Source of the DNA: Nocardia sp. NBC_01730
Lineage (GTDB): Bacteria > Actinomycetota > Actinomycetes > Mycobacteriales > Mycobacteriaceae
Length of the DNA stretch: 64,000 nucleotides
Direction: 5' to 3'
Assembly: GCF_035920445.1 (NCBI RefSeq)
Contig: NZ_CP109162.1
Location: 1,612,001-1,676,000 of the forward strand
Position 1 is the first letter of the stretch, and the number at the start of each line of letters is the position of its first letter. Positions 49,811 to 58,250 of the stretch are shown one piece after another. Below the pieces are notes generated by a model, which worked only from the letters and a program-made list of their open reading frames with translations, did not search any database and had not been told where the DNA came from. Both the position numbers and the translations under genes were made by a program.

Positions 49811-50212
49811 TCATCCTCCGATCGTTGTCGCGGCGACCAACGGGTAGACGCCGTCGCTGTCGTGAACCTCCTGCCCCGTAACCGGCGGGTTGAACACGCA
49901 CATCATCCGCATGGTGCTGCGCACCTCGAGGCGGTGGCGTTCGTGTCCGTCGAGCAGGTACATCGAGCCCGGCACGAGTTCGTAGGTGGCGCCGTTGTCC
50001 AGGTCGGTCAACGTGCCCTCGCCCTCGATGAGCCACACCGCCTCCACGTGGTGGCGGTAGTGGAACTCGTGCACGGTACCTGCTTCGATGGTGGTCTCGT
50101 GGAAAGAGAAGCCCACCCCGTCGCCGCCGAGGACAATGCGCTTACTGCGCCACCCCTCCCCCGCCACGTCGCGTTCGGTGCCGGTGATCTCCGCGGTAGT
50201 GCGCACGATCAT
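49811..50212 (-). CDS. ectC: L-ectoine synthase EctC
   Basis: 133 residues from ATG 50212, overlapping the ectB stop by ATGA. A cupin that cyclises N-gamma-acetyl-diaminobutyrate to ectoine. MIVRTTAEITGTERDVAGEGWRSKRIVLGGDGVGFSFHETTI is the usual N-terminus; FHYRHHVEAVWLIEGEGTLTDL holds the metal-binding cupin strand and LDGHERHRLEV the second. Length matches family. Confidence 0.95.
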   Translation of the reverse strand: MIVRTTAEITGTERDVAGEGWRSKRIVLGGDGVGFSFHETTIEAGTVHEFHYRHHVEAVWLIEGEGTLTDLDNGATYELVPGSMYLLDGHERHRLEVRSTMRMMCVFNPPVTGQEVHDSDGVYPLVAATTIGG

Positions 50213-51486
50213 CCGACCGCCCCCACACCACCACACACGGCGTCGACGGCGCCGGTGAGGATGTGCAGGCCCTGGTCGAGCTCCTGCTCGGTGATGGTCA
50301 ATGGCGGCAAGAGCTTCACCACTTCGTCGGTGGAACCGGAGGTCTCCACCAGTAGACCGCGCTCGAACGCGATTTGGCAAACCTTACTCGCCTGTGACGG
50401 CTCATCGAACACGACGCCTTGCACGAGGCCGCGCCCTCGGGTCGAGACGCCGGGAAAGTGACCGGCCAGCTCGCTCAGCCTGCGTTCGACGCGCTCGCCT
50501 TTGACCTGCGTCGCGTCCTGGAGGGCGCCATCGGACCAGAAGTGCCGCAGCGCGGTCGTCGCGGTGACGAACGCGGGGTTGTTGCCGCGAAAGGTGCCGT
50601 TGTGCTCACCGGGCGCCCACTGATCGAGCTCCGGCTTGAGCAGCACCAGCGCCATCGGCAGACCGTAGCCGCCGATCGACTTCGAAAGCGTGACGATGTC
50701 GGGGGTGATCCCCGCGACCTCGAAGGAGAAGAACGGGCCGGTCCGGCCGCAGCCCATCTGCACGTCGTCGACGATCAGCAGGATCTCACGTTCCGCACAG
50801 AGCCCGGCGAGGTGGCGCAGCCACTCGGCGCGCGCGACATTGACGCCACCCTCACCCTGCACCGTCTCCACGATCACTGCGGCGGGGCGGTCGACGCCCG
50901 ACGAGCTGTCGTCGAGCACCTTCTCCATCCACTGGAAGTCGGCGGTGGTGCCATCGAAGTAGCCGTCGTAGGGCATGTGCGTCGTGTGCACCAGCGGTAC
51001 GCCGGCACCCGCCCGCTTGGCCGCATTGCCGGTGACCGACAACGCGCCCAGCGTCATCCCATGGAAGGCGTTGGTGAAGCTGACGATCGTCTCGCGGCCG
51101 GTGATCTTGCGAGCAAGCTTGAGCGCAGCCTCGACGGCGTTGGCGCCGGTCGGGCCGGGGAACTGGACCTTGTAGTCCAGGCCGCGCGGCGTGAAGAGGG
51201 TGTCGCGCAGTGTCTCCAGCAGTTCCCGTTTGGCCGCCGTCGACATGTCCAGGCCGTGCGTGATGCCGTCACTGGCGATGTAGTCCAGCAGCGAGTGCTT
51301 GAGCACCTCGTTGTTGTGGCCGTAGTTCAGTGCACCGGCGCCTGCGAAGAAGTCGAGGTAGTCCCTGCCTTCCTCGTCACGTAGCCAGCTGCCTTTCGCG
51401 GTGGTGAACACGGTGGGCCAGGCGCGGCAGTAACCGCGCACGTTCGATTCAAGACTCTCGAAAATGGTGGTATCGGCGTTGATCAT
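50209..51486 (-). CDS. ectB: Diaminobutyrate--2-oxoglutarate transaminase EctB
   Basis: 425 residues. A class III PLP aminotransferase making L-2,4-diaminobutyrate from aspartate semialdehyde, with glutamate as amino donor. FESLESNVRGYCRAWPTVF is the EctB start; FPGPTGANAVEAALKLARK is the phosphate/substrate region, VDDVQMGCGRTG the PLP aspartate, and TLSKSIGGYGLPMA the Schiff-base lysine. Overlaps ectA upstream and ectC downstream by 4 bases each, so translation is coupled. Confidence 0.95.
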   Translation of the reverse strand: MINADTTIFESLESNVRGYCRAWPTVFTTAKGSWLRDEEGRDYLDFFAGAGALNYGHNNEVLKHSLLDYIASDGITHGLDMSTAAKRELLETLRDTLFTPRGLDYKVQFPGPTGANAVEAALKLARKITGRETIVSFTNAFHGMTLGALSVTGNAAKRAGAGVPLVHTTHMPYDGYFDGTTADFQWMEKVLDDSSSGVDRPAAVIVETVQGEGGVNVARAEWLRHLAGLCAEREILLIVDDVQMGCGRTGPFFSFEVAGITPDIVTLSKSIGGYGLPMALVLLKPELDQWAPGEHNGTFRGNNPAFVTATTALRHFWSDGALQDATQVKGERVERRLSELAGHFPGVSTRGRGLVQGVVFDEPSQASKVCQIAFERGLLVETSGSTDEVVKLLPPLTITEQELDQGLHILTGAVDAVCGGVGAVG

Positions 51487-52082
51487 CGGGGATTCTCCTC
51501 GGTGGTGCGGACGGCCGGTTCGATGCGGTACAGATCTTCGGGTGCATGGCTGTCGGGAAAGACGCCTGCATCGAACAAGGGCCGCTTGGTGATGGCGGCG
51601 TCTCTGGTCCGGGCCACCGACGTGAACATTGCGATCGACGCGAGATTGTCCGGCGAGATCGTCGTCTCCAGTACCGAAACTCCTTGGGCTGCAACACTAT
51701 TCAGCAAAACGTGCAGTAGCTCGGCCCCGGTGCCGCGGCCGCGCTGTGATCGCTCGACCGCGATCTGCCAGACGAAGACGGTGTCCGGTGCCTGTGGGCG
51801 GACGAATCCGATCACGTATCCAACGATACGACCGTTGAGCTCGGCGACCACGGAGGTGCTCGCGAAATCGCGGCACCAGAGCAGGTACGCGTAGCTCGAA
51901 TTGGCGTCGAGCACCGCTGAGTCCTTCGCGATGCGCCACATCTGGGCGCCGTCGCCGAGGCGGGGGGTGCGCAGGACCACGGCCGGTCCGGTGTTCCGGA
52001 TCGTAGTGGACCCCAGCGCGGCCGCCGCGTTTTCAACGCGCGATCGCTCGATCTCCGCTGGGGACAGGATTGGCGGTGACAT
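51483..52082 (-). CDS. ectA: L-2,4-diaminobutyrate acetyltransferase EctA
   Basis: 199 residues from ATG 52082 (GAGGGAG just upstream). A GNAT-fold enzyme that acetylates diaminobutyrate from acetyl-CoA. LRTPRLGDGAQMWRIAKDSAVLDANSSYAYLLWCRDFASTSVVAE is the EctA opening; VWQIAVERSQRGRGTGAELL is the CoA-binding Q/RxxGxG/A loop; VLETTISPDNLAS is the EctA-specific strand. First gene of ectABCD. The 84-base space to the histidine kinase gene upstream should contain the osmoregulated promoter; TTTACGGTTGTGTTACAG lies there. Confidence 0.93.
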   Translation of the reverse strand: MSPPILSPAEIERSRVENAAAALGSTTIRNTGPAVVLRTPRLGDGAQMWRIAKDSAVLDANSSYAYLLWCRDFASTSVVAELNGRIVGYVIGFVRPQAPDTVFVWQIAVERSQRGRGTGAELLHVLLNSVAAQGVSVLETTISPDNLASIAMFTSVARTRDAAITKRPLFDAGVFPDSHAPEDLYRIEPAVRTTEENPR

Positions 52083-52166
52083 ACAACTCCCTCGTCGGGT
52101 CAGCAGTACATATCCAGGCTTGCGAAGCAACGTTGAGGTGAAGTGGTCGACTTGTTTACGGTTGTG

Positions 52167-53276
52167 TTACAGCTCTGTGTCGTCGATCCGGGGCAGCCGC
52201 ACGACGAAGCGCGCGCCTCCTCCCGTCCGCCCGGCGCATTCGACCCGGCCGCGATGCGTGGCGATGGTCTCGGCGACCAGCGCCAGGCCGATGCCGGTTC
52301 CGGTGGCCGACCGTCGGCCGGTGCGGGCGGTCGCGAAACGTTCGAAGATCCGCTTTCGGTCCGCAGTCGGCACTCCGGGACCCGCGTCGTCGACGATGAT
52401 CACCGCGTCGGTACCGTCGCGGCTTGCGGTGACCGCCACCACGCCGCCGCCGTGCCGGTCCGCGTTGTGCAACAAGTTGGCCACCGCGCGTTCCAGCTCC
52501 AGCTTGCGACCGCGCACGATGACGTCGTGGGTCACTGTGAGCAGTTCCGCCGGATAGCGGCGATCGGCCAGCGTATGGGTCAGTAGGTCGCGCACAGACA
52601 GTGGCTCGGCGTCGCCGTGGTGCATTCCTGCCTCGACGCGGGCAAGGGCGAGCAGGTCGTCCAGCAGCCTGCGCAGATGATCGACCTCGTCGGTGACCAG
52701 GCCGAGCGCGCGCCGAGAGCGTTCGGGCAGATCGTCGCGGTGCCGGTTGAGCACGTCGACGCTGGCCATCAACGTGGTCAGTGGCGTGCGCAGCTCGTGG
52801 CTGACATCGCCGAAGAGCCGGTGTTCACGCTCGATACGACGCTGCAGCGAGTCCACCATCGTGTTGAACGACTCGACGGTGATCGCCAAGTCGTGGTCCG
52901 GGGTAGTGGACAGCCGCAGGTCCAAATCGCCGGAGGCGATCCGGGCCGCCGTCCCGGCGAGCTGGTGCAGCGGGGTCAGCACGCGTCTGCTCGCCCACCA
53001 TCCCACGGCCGCGCCGATCAGGGTGACCACGATGGCACAGCCGATCAGCACATTGCGCAGCAGATCCAGATCGGAATTGAGATCGCCGGACTGCTCGGTG
53101 CTCGTATGCGGCCGCTGCGCTTCCAGGTAGCTGCGACTGATGAGGAATACCGAAACGACCAGGACGAGCGACATCAGCGCGGCGATCGTCGCGAACGCGG
53201 CGGTCACCCGGCCGCGCATGCTCCAGGCGTTCGGGCTCCAGTGCTTCGGGTTCAGAGAGCGCTCAGCGCCGAACAT
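52167..53276 (-). CDS. Sensor histidine kinase
   Basis: 369 residues from 53276, overlapping the response-regulator gene by 14 bases; ATG 53222 is an alternative. Helix 1 is TAAFATIAALMSLVLVVSVFLI, followed by a short extracytoplasmic loop of about 40 residues (YLEAQRPHTSTEQSGD) and helix 2 LIGCAIVVTLIGAAVGWW; then a HAMP domain, HisKA with the phosphorylated His in FGDVSHELRTPLTTLMASVDVL, and HATPase motifs LLHNADRHGGG, VDDAGPGVP and GTGIGLALVAETI. Pairs with the OmpR-type regulator. Because ectABCD follows on the same strand, osmotic control of ectoine synthesis is a reasonable guess. Confidence 0.9.
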   Translation of the reverse strand: MFGAERSLNPKHWSPNAWSMRGRVTAAFATIAALMSLVLVVSVFLISRSYLEAQRPHTSTEQSGDLNSDLDLLRNVLIGCAIVVTLIGAAVGWWASRRVLTPLHQLAGTAARIASGDLDLRLSTTPDHDLAITVESFNTMVDSLQRRIEREHRLFGDVSHELRTPLTTLMASVDVLNRHRDDLPERSRRALGLVTDEVDHLRRLLDDLLALARVEAGMHHGDAEPLSVRDLLTHTLADRRYPAELLTVTHDVIVRGRKLELERAVANLLHNADRHGGGVVAVTASRDGTDAVIIVDDAGPGVPTADRKRIFERFATARTGRRSATGTGIGLALVAETIATHRGRVECAGRTGGGARFVVRLPRIDDTEL

Positions 53277-53973
53277 CGAGTCGGTAGCCGAGCCCGCGCA
53301 CCGTCACCACGATGCGCGGATCGGACGGATCCCGTTCGATCTTGGTGCGCAGCCTGCGCATATGGACGTCCACAATGCGCTCGTCACCGAAGAATCCGCG
53401 ATCCCACACCCGCTCGAGCAGGACTGTGCGGCTGAGCACCCGGCCCGGCGCCTCCGCCAGCTCGCACAGCAACCGGAACTCGGTGAGCGTGAGCCGGATC
53501 TCCTCGTCGCCGCGACGGACCACGCCGCTGTCCTGCGCGAGCACCAACGGCGCTGTGTCGTCGGCGTCGAGAATCATCTCCTGCGGCGTCTCGCGCTCGG
53601 CGGTGAGCCGTGCGCGACGACGCACCGCACGCATACGGGCGGTGATCTCCTTGATCTCGAACGGCTTGGTGACGAAATCGTCGGCGCCCGCCTCCAGCGC
53701 GGCCACCACGTCGTGAGTGTCGTCGCGGGCGCTGACCACGATGATCGGCACGTCGTGGTCGCGGCGGATCTCCCGGATACATTCGAATCCGTCCATACCA
53801 CCGAGCATCAGGTCCACGATCATCACATCGGGGGCGCCGTTGCTGCGCAGATGGGTGAGCGCGTCCTCGGCTTCCCCCGCCTCGTCGACGTCGTAGCCCT
53901 CGTCTTCCATGGCGAGTCGTAATGCGCCACGGACCCGGTCGTCGTCTTCCACGATCATCAGGTTTGCGCCCAA
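53263..53973 (-). CDS. OmpR/PhoB-family response regulator
   Basis: About 236 residues from a TTG at 53973 (AAGGGA 7 bases upstream); ATG 53958 would start only four residues before VEDDD, and the frame is open much further up. Receiver domain: acidic VEDDDR, phospho-accepting DVMIVDLMLGGMDG, VVSARDD and a TKPF lysine. The C-terminal winged helix is LTLTEFRLLCELAEAPGRVLSRTVLLERVWDRGFFGDERIVDVHMRRLRTKI...GLGYRL. Operon with the overlapping kinase. An 8-bp inverted repeat about 100 bases upstream is a candidate autoregulatory site. Confidence 0.9.
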   Translation of the reverse strand: MGANLMIVEDDDRVRGALRLAMEDEGYDVDEAGEAEDALTHLRSNGAPDVMIVDLMLGGMDGFECIREIRRDHDVPIIVVSARDDTHDVVAALEAGADDFVTKPFEIKEITARMRAVRRRARLTAERETPQEMILDADDTAPLVLAQDSGVVRRGDEEIRLTLTEFRLLCELAEAPGRVLSRTVLLERVWDRGFFGDERIVDVHMRRLRTKIERDPSDPRIVVTVRGLGYRLDVRR

Positions 53974-54072
53974 GACCTTATCCCTTGCAGACACGCGGAT
54001 CCGCGTCACGATGCGGAGAATCGCAACCCCATACCGACGCGAAAACCCGCTTTCGAGCAACCTTGCCTGATT

Positions 54073-54104
54073 ACGTTTACCCGAAGATACCGTCCCGTAA
54101 ACGT
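54073..54104. promoter_or_regulatory. Inverted repeat upstream of the response-regulator gene
   Basis: ACGTTTAC at 54073-54080 and GTAAACGT at 54097-54104 are perfect inverted copies 16 bases apart. A related GTTTACG occurs at 52154-52160 before ectA. This could be the binding site of the response regulator or part of the promoter. Confidence 0.5.
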
Positions 54105-54685
54105 TCGGCAGCCCACGAGCAGGCGCGCTCATCCTCCGCCGACCGGGACACCAACGGCCGATGGAGCGGTGATCGGGCCGAAGACGGTCGGTCGTGACCC
54201 GCCGTTCGGTGTCTGTTCGGCCTGCCGTGCCGCTAGCCGAATCGATGTCGCCAGAACCTTTCTGCCCGTGCGAACCATAGTTCGGCGGCAGCGCAGAGCG
54301 CTGGGCCGAGGCCGACATTGCCCCGGCCTCGCTCTCCGCGGAGTCGAGGTCGATTCGCGTGGCACCGGTGACCGGGCTCACGCTGTCGCACAGGCCGGGG
54401 TGGGCTCTCCGACGCCGAATACCGCCGGAGCGATCATCGCGCACTCGGCGGCGAGTTGAGGGCAACCACGGACGGGAACCGCGAGAACACCTGAGTTCCG
54501 CCGGAGAACCGAGCAGCAGATCTCTCGGTCGTTGGTAGCCTGATCCCGGAGGTGGCGGATCCACCTGGTCCGAGCGCGGGCGACCGCGCTCAGGGTGATA
54601 GATGGCCAGAAGTGGGGACGCTGCGACCGGTTGGGCCGAGCGGCGTCGGTGCCCGTGACCAGCAGGCTGATCCCGATCAGGGATG
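54105..54685. other. Intergenic stretch, no supported gene
   Basis: About 580 bases between the two-component operon and the gene ending at 54686. The minus strand is open here in phase with the response regulator, but the sequence is Arg/Ser/Pro-rich with no recognisable domain or ribosome site, so I treat it as non-coding. Confidence 0.4.
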
Positions 54686-54964
54686 TCACCGGTCGGGCTG
54701 CTCGAGCCGATTGAAATTGCTCGGCGTCCCATCGGGCCGCTGTTCCTGGTAGCGAAAATGCAATCGCCGCGCGTCGAACGTGGCGAACCATTCGTCCCAG
54801 TCCACGGTGCGCAGCACGGCGCCACCGTACCCGGGAAAATCGAAGCGAAGCACACCGAGCCGCCCGTCGTACTCGCTACCGGGCAAGGTCGCGGGGCGGG
54901 CTCCGCGTTGCTCCGCCCAGCGCCGGATCACCTCATGACTCGTCGTGGTGCGGGTGTCGTTCAT
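54686..54964 (-). CDS. Small conserved hypothetical protein
   Basis: 92 residues from ATG 54964 (MNDTRTTTSHEVIRRWAEQRGARPATLPGS). A compact acidic/aromatic protein with LGVLRFDFPGYGG and WDEWFATFDARRLHFRYQEQRPDGTPSNFNRLEQP. Short proteins with this W.E.RGG.PA-like start and a closing RLHFRYQ occur singly in actinobacteria and cyanobacteria; no function is known to me. Not part of an obvious operon. Confidence 0.7.
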   Translation of the reverse strand: MNDTRTTTSHEVIRRWAEQRGARPATLPGSEYDGRLGVLRFDFPGYGGAVLRTVDWDEWFATFDARRLHFRYQEQRPDGTPSNFNRLEQPDR

Positions 54965-55344
54965 GCGCTCCGTCCGCTGCACGGGGGGAGGGATTTCCGT
55001 TGCATGTCTCGGCGACCTCGAACTGCCCGACCCGGGGTTTCGGGTGCCTGGTCGTCGCTGCTCGTTCATGACGAACTCCTCGAGCCGTAGGCATCGTTTG
55101 TCCGGCTTTCCTTCACGTACCCCACGTCACCGACGCGCAAACCGCTCGTATCGCCCGCTCCGCCGACGACCAGCGCCGATGGGGCTCCAGCGGGCTGATT
55201 CGGGCCAGAGGGCACGGGTACCCGGACAGCGTGGTCGACTGTCCCGGCGGTTCGGTTGGCCTGCCGTCGTAGGCGATCACCTCGGTCGTCGCCGCGCCGC
55301 AGCGCGTGTCGCGTCGAGACAGCGCAGAGCGAGGAGGAGATCGA
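54965..55344. other. Intergenic stretch between divergent small genes
   Basis: 380 bases with no supported gene. GAGGAGGAG at 55331-55339 is the ribosome site of the proline-rich gene. Confidence 0.4.
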
Positions 55345-55611
55345 ATGAGCATGATGCGCCCGGTGCCACCGAATCCCAGCCCAGTCCCGCAGGAACCGAT
55401 ACCCGATCCGATACCACCGGCGCCCGGCCCCGAACCACTCCCCGACCCCGAACCCACACCGCGCGATCCGGATCCGGTCCCGACGACTCCGGAGCCCCGG
55501 CCACGCCCCATACCGGACCCTGGACAGCCGATACCCGATCCCGGGCATCCGTTCCCGGCCCCGCAGCCGCCGGGACCGACACCGGATCCTGCGCCACCGA
55601 ATCCCATGTGA
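55345..55611 (+). CDS. Proline-rich small protein
   Basis: 88 residues; a very strong GAGGAGGAG lies 5 bases before the ATG. Over a third proline in PDP/PEP-type periods: PVPQEPIPDPIPPAPGPEPLPDPEPTPRDPDP, then PIPDPGQPIPDPGHPFP. It has no signal peptide or membrane helix and is net acidic, so it is likely an extended polyproline-like chain. The opposite strand is open and Gly-rich, but lacks a comparable ribosome site. Converges on sigF. Function unknown. Confidence 0.6.
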   Translation: MSMMRPVPPNPSPVPQEPIPDPIPPAPGPEPLPDPEPTPRDPDPVPTTPEPRPRPIPDPGQPIPDPGHPFPAPQPPGPTPDPAPPNPM

Positions 55612-55675
55612 CCGCGGCGTTTGCCCGACGACGCAGGCACACTCGATCGCGCGTGAAACGGCCGTGACTGGCGGG

Positions 55676-56470
55676 TCAGTCCCGCAACGCCTGTTCACGC
55701 AGCTGGTTCAACGTTCTGGACAGGATGCGCGAGACATGCATCTGAGAGACGCCGAGGCGATCCGCGATCTGGGTTTGCGTCATCGATTCGAAGAACCGCA
55801 TCACCAGGACTTGCCGCTCACGGTCGGGCAGCTCCTCGATCAGCGGCCGGACCGCGAGATAGTCCTCCACCACGTGGTAGGACGTTTCCTCCGCACCGAG
55901 GCTTTCCAGCAGCGGCAACGGCGCGTTCTCGATGTCCTCGCCCGCGACGGCGTCGATGGACGAGGACTGGTAGGCGTTACCTGCGATGAGGGCCTGGGTT
56001 ACTTCGACCAGGTCCACGTCCAACTCCGCGGCGAGTTCCCTCGCTCGCGGCATACGGCCGAGGCGTTGGGACAGCGTCTCCACTGTGACGCCGATGGTCA
56101 GCTGGATCTCCTTGACACGCCGAGGCACACGCACCGCCCAGGTGTTGTCCCGAAAATGCCGACGCACCTCACCCATGATGGTCGGCACCGCGAACGACAG
56201 AAACGATGACCCGCGGGTGACGTCGAACCGGTCGGCCGCCTGCACCAGACCGAGGCGCGCGACCTGCAACAGATCATCGAAGTTCTCGCCACGGCCGGAG
56301 AATTTCCGAGCGATGTGGTCCGCCAGCGGCAGGCATCGGCCGATCAACTCCGATCGCACGGTATCTCGGCGCGGGTCATCGGGGTCCAGTGCCGCGATCT
56401 TCTCGAACAGCGGCTCGATGTTGTCGTAGCTGTCGCCGCGCGATCTCGAATCAGCGGTCATCCGCGACAC
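55676..56470 (-). CDS. sigF: RNA polymerase sigma factor, SigF/SigB type
   Basis: 264 residues (ATG 56461 would give 261). Regions: 1.2/2 ELIGRCLPLADHIARKFSGRGENFDDLLQVARLGLVQAADRFDVTRGSSFLSFAVPTIMGEVRRHFRD; region 3 VPRRVKEIQLTIGVTVETLSQRLGRMPRARELAAEL; region 4 LPDRERQVLVMRFFESMTQTQIADRLGVSQMHVSRILSRTLNQLREQ. The MTQTQIA and GVSQMHVSR motifs mark the sigma-B/F general-stress and sporulation group. Its start overlaps the anti-sigma gene, the standard arrangement for partner-switching control. Confidence 0.92.
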   Translation of the reverse strand: MSRMTADSRSRGDSYDNIEPLFEKIAALDPDDPRRDTVRSELIGRCLPLADHIARKFSGRGENFDDLLQVARLGLVQAADRFDVTRGSSFLSFAVPTIMGEVRRHFRDNTWAVRVPRRVKEIQLTIGVTVETLSQRLGRMPRARELAAELDVDLVEVTQALIAGNAYQSSSIDAVAGEDIENAPLPLLESLGAEETSYHVVEDYLAVRPLIEELPDRERQVLVMRFFESMTQTQIADRLGVSQMHVSRILSRTLNQLREQALRD

Positions 56471-56888
56471 CTCGTACCCAACTGAAGTCCACGATTGTCG
56501 GGTATCCGCCGAGCATCCCGTCGTAGGGGCTTTGCGCAGCGGCGATCGAATCAGTCAGGGTCCGGACGATGTGCCAGCCGAAGCCGTCGCCGTCGACCGC
56601 CGATGGCGAGACGGTGACCGAGGAGACGTGGACGAACATCTGGTTGGTGTCGTAGGTGAAGTTGCAATCGATGGCCGACTCCGAGACGGCATCCAGGATG
56701 AGGGACGTCGCCACCTCGTCCAGCGCCAGCCGGATGTCGGTCACCTCATCCAGCGCGAAATCCGCGATGAGCGCGACGGTTTCGGCCAGGGCGCGCAGCA
56801 TGGTCAGCTGCTCCAACCGGGCAGGCACTCGTACGCCGATTGTCGTCGTTTCGGTCGAGGATCGGGAAGTCCACTCGCCCATGCCCAT
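56451..56888 (-). CDS. rsbW: Anti-sigma factor, RsbW-type ATPase/kinase
   Basis: 145 residues from ATG 56888. HATPase_c fold: IGVRVPARLEQLTMLRALAETVALIADFALDEVTDIRLALDEVATSLILDAV carries the N-box (ALDEVATSLI; the usual Asn is replaced by Ser), and GDGFGWHIVRTLTDS is the G2-like loop. It should bind SigF and be released by a STAS antagonist. The missing Asn in the N-box may reduce kinase activity, as in mycobacterial UsfX. Stop lies inside the sigF start region. Confidence 0.85.
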   Translation of the reverse strand: MGMGEWTSRSSTETTTIGVRVPARLEQLTMLRALAETVALIADFALDEVTDIRLALDEVATSLILDAVSESAIDCNFTYDTNQMFVHVSSVTVSPSAVDGDGFGWHIVRTLTDSIAAAQSPYDGMLGGYPTIVDFSWVRGVADDR

Positions 56889-57062
56889 CACCACCTCGCT
56901 CTCGCAGCCGACAGGGAGACGGTCGGGTACCGCTCCCGGCGTTCCCGACCACACACGAGCCCAGCGCTCGCGGCGGGCGGAACACAAGAGGCCGCGACTT
57001 CCTCAAACGGTGGCGTACCCGCCGCATGATGCTCGAAACGGCTACGCGTCGAGCCGCCGGAG

Positions 57063-57770
57063 TCAACCGTTTCGGACACGCTCGTGTGCGGTGAGCAATA
57101 GATGGTCGAATCGGGTGCGCAAACCGCTCGCGGAATCCGCCAGCGACGCCAGATCGGCGACCAACCGCTCCGCCAGCGCGCGCAGTTTGACGTTGGTTTC
57201 CTGCGAACGCCAACTGAGCACGCGGAACGCCTGCTCGGGACCGATGCCGTATACCAGCATGAGCGCGCCTTTGGCCTGCTCGATCACCGCTCGTGCGGCG
57301 TACAGCTCAGGGAGCGCGTCGTCGAGGGCTTCCTGCCGGTGCTCTTCGAGCGTGTCGGTGACGTCGATGTAGTACCCGGATGTACCGACCACCTGGTCGC
57401 GCTCATCATTCATAGTGTCGGCCACCACGATCACATGGTGGACTCGCCCGCCCGTATCGATGATCCGGTGGCGGCTGGAGAACGGCTCGGTGTTCTCGAT
57501 GGACTTCTCCAGCGCGCTGGCGACCTGTGCCCGGTCCTCGGGATGCTTGTGGGTCAGCAGAAGCTCCGTGGTCGGCGTGATACTTCCAGGCGGATAGCCG
57601 TGGATCTCCGCTACTTCGTCGGACCATTCCCAGCGCCGATCAGCGAACCAGAACCGAAAGGCACCAACGCTTTGCGGCGTGCCGAACCCGATCACTTGGC
57701 TCAGCACCAGACTGTCCTCCGGCGGTAGCGACCCACTTTCAGTCATGTCGCCAGTATCCTTTGCGGCCAT
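57063..57770 (-). CDS. PAS-ANTAR sensor/RNA-binding antiterminator
   Basis: 235 residues. About 30-145 is a PAS_3 fold (GAFRFWFADRRWEWSDEVAEIHGYPPGSITPTTELLLTHKHPEDRAQV, a PAC tail ending GYYIDVTDT). About 160-215 is ANTAR: LYAARAVIEQAKGALMLVYGIGPEQAFRVLSWRSQETNVKLRALAERLV. It senses a small ligand, redox state or light and then binds paired hairpins in target mRNAs. It lies between the STAS and rsbW genes on the same strand, linking it to the SigF regulatory unit. Confidence 0.88.
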   Translation of the reverse strand: MAAKDTGDMTESGSLPPEDSLVLSQVIGFGTPQSVGAFRFWFADRRWEWSDEVAEIHGYPPGSITPTTELLLTHKHPEDRAQVASALEKSIENTEPFSSRHRIIDTGGRVHHVIVVADTMNDERDQVVGTSGYYIDVTDTLEEHRQEALDDALPELYAARAVIEQAKGALMLVYGIGPEQAFRVLSWRSQETNVKLRALAERLVADLASLADSASGLRTRFDHLLLTAHERVRNG

Positions 57771-57830
57771 ACGCCACGCGAGCGCATCACGCCACGCCGC
57801 CCCCGCGGGTGCCTCCCTTATGGGAACCGC

Positions 57831-58250
57831 TCAGCCGTGCAGGGCGGCGCGTATCGAGGCGTATCGGTGGAACAGCCCGCGGACCTCGGTGACCTCGAGG
57901 GCACGCTCGATCACCTGGCGTCCGGCCACGATACGGAGGTCAGGGCCACCATGGGCGTCTCGGTCTTGTTTGACCGCGCCCAGCGTCGCCGCGACCCGCA
58001 GACTGAGGAATCGCGCGGCGCGTAGATCGACGACTATCGCGTGGCAGTCCGACTCCGCGGCACGATCGAGCGCTTGGAAGAACTCGGAAAAGGCCGCGGC
58101 GTCGAGTTCGCCTTCGACTCGGACCACGACACATTCCCGGCGGCGGTCCACGTGTTGCGCCCACAAGCGGGCCTTCCCGCGGGGTTTTGGCCCCGAGCCG
58201 TTCCGATGTACTCCGTCGGCGTGCTCCCGGAGCAAAGAAATGGCGGACAT
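57831..58250 (-). CDS. STAS-domain anti-anti-sigma factor
   Basis: 139 residues; GGGAGG lies 6 bases upstream of the ATG. After a basic N-terminal extension (KPRGKARLWAQHVDRRRE), VVVRVEGELDAAAFSEFFQALDRAAESDCHAIVVDLRAARFLSLRVAATLGAV is a STAS domain; the phosphorylated Ser region (usually DSSG) reads FLSLRVAA, with Ser kept. It should free SigF from RsbW when unphosphorylated. First gene of the four-gene SigF cluster. Confidence 0.82.
   Translation of the reverse strand: MSAISLLREHADGVHRNGSGPKPRGKARLWAQHVDRRRECVVVRVEGELDAAAFSEFFQALDRAAESDCHAIVVDLRAARFLSLRVAATLGAVKQDRDAHGGPDLRIVAGRQVIERALEVTEVRGLFHRYASIRAALHG

Noticed and set aside
53974..54855. N-terminal extension of the response regulator to 530 residues
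   Set aside because: Residues upstream of VEDDD are Arg/Ser/Pro-rich without a domain; the receiver domain start fixes the gene start nearby.
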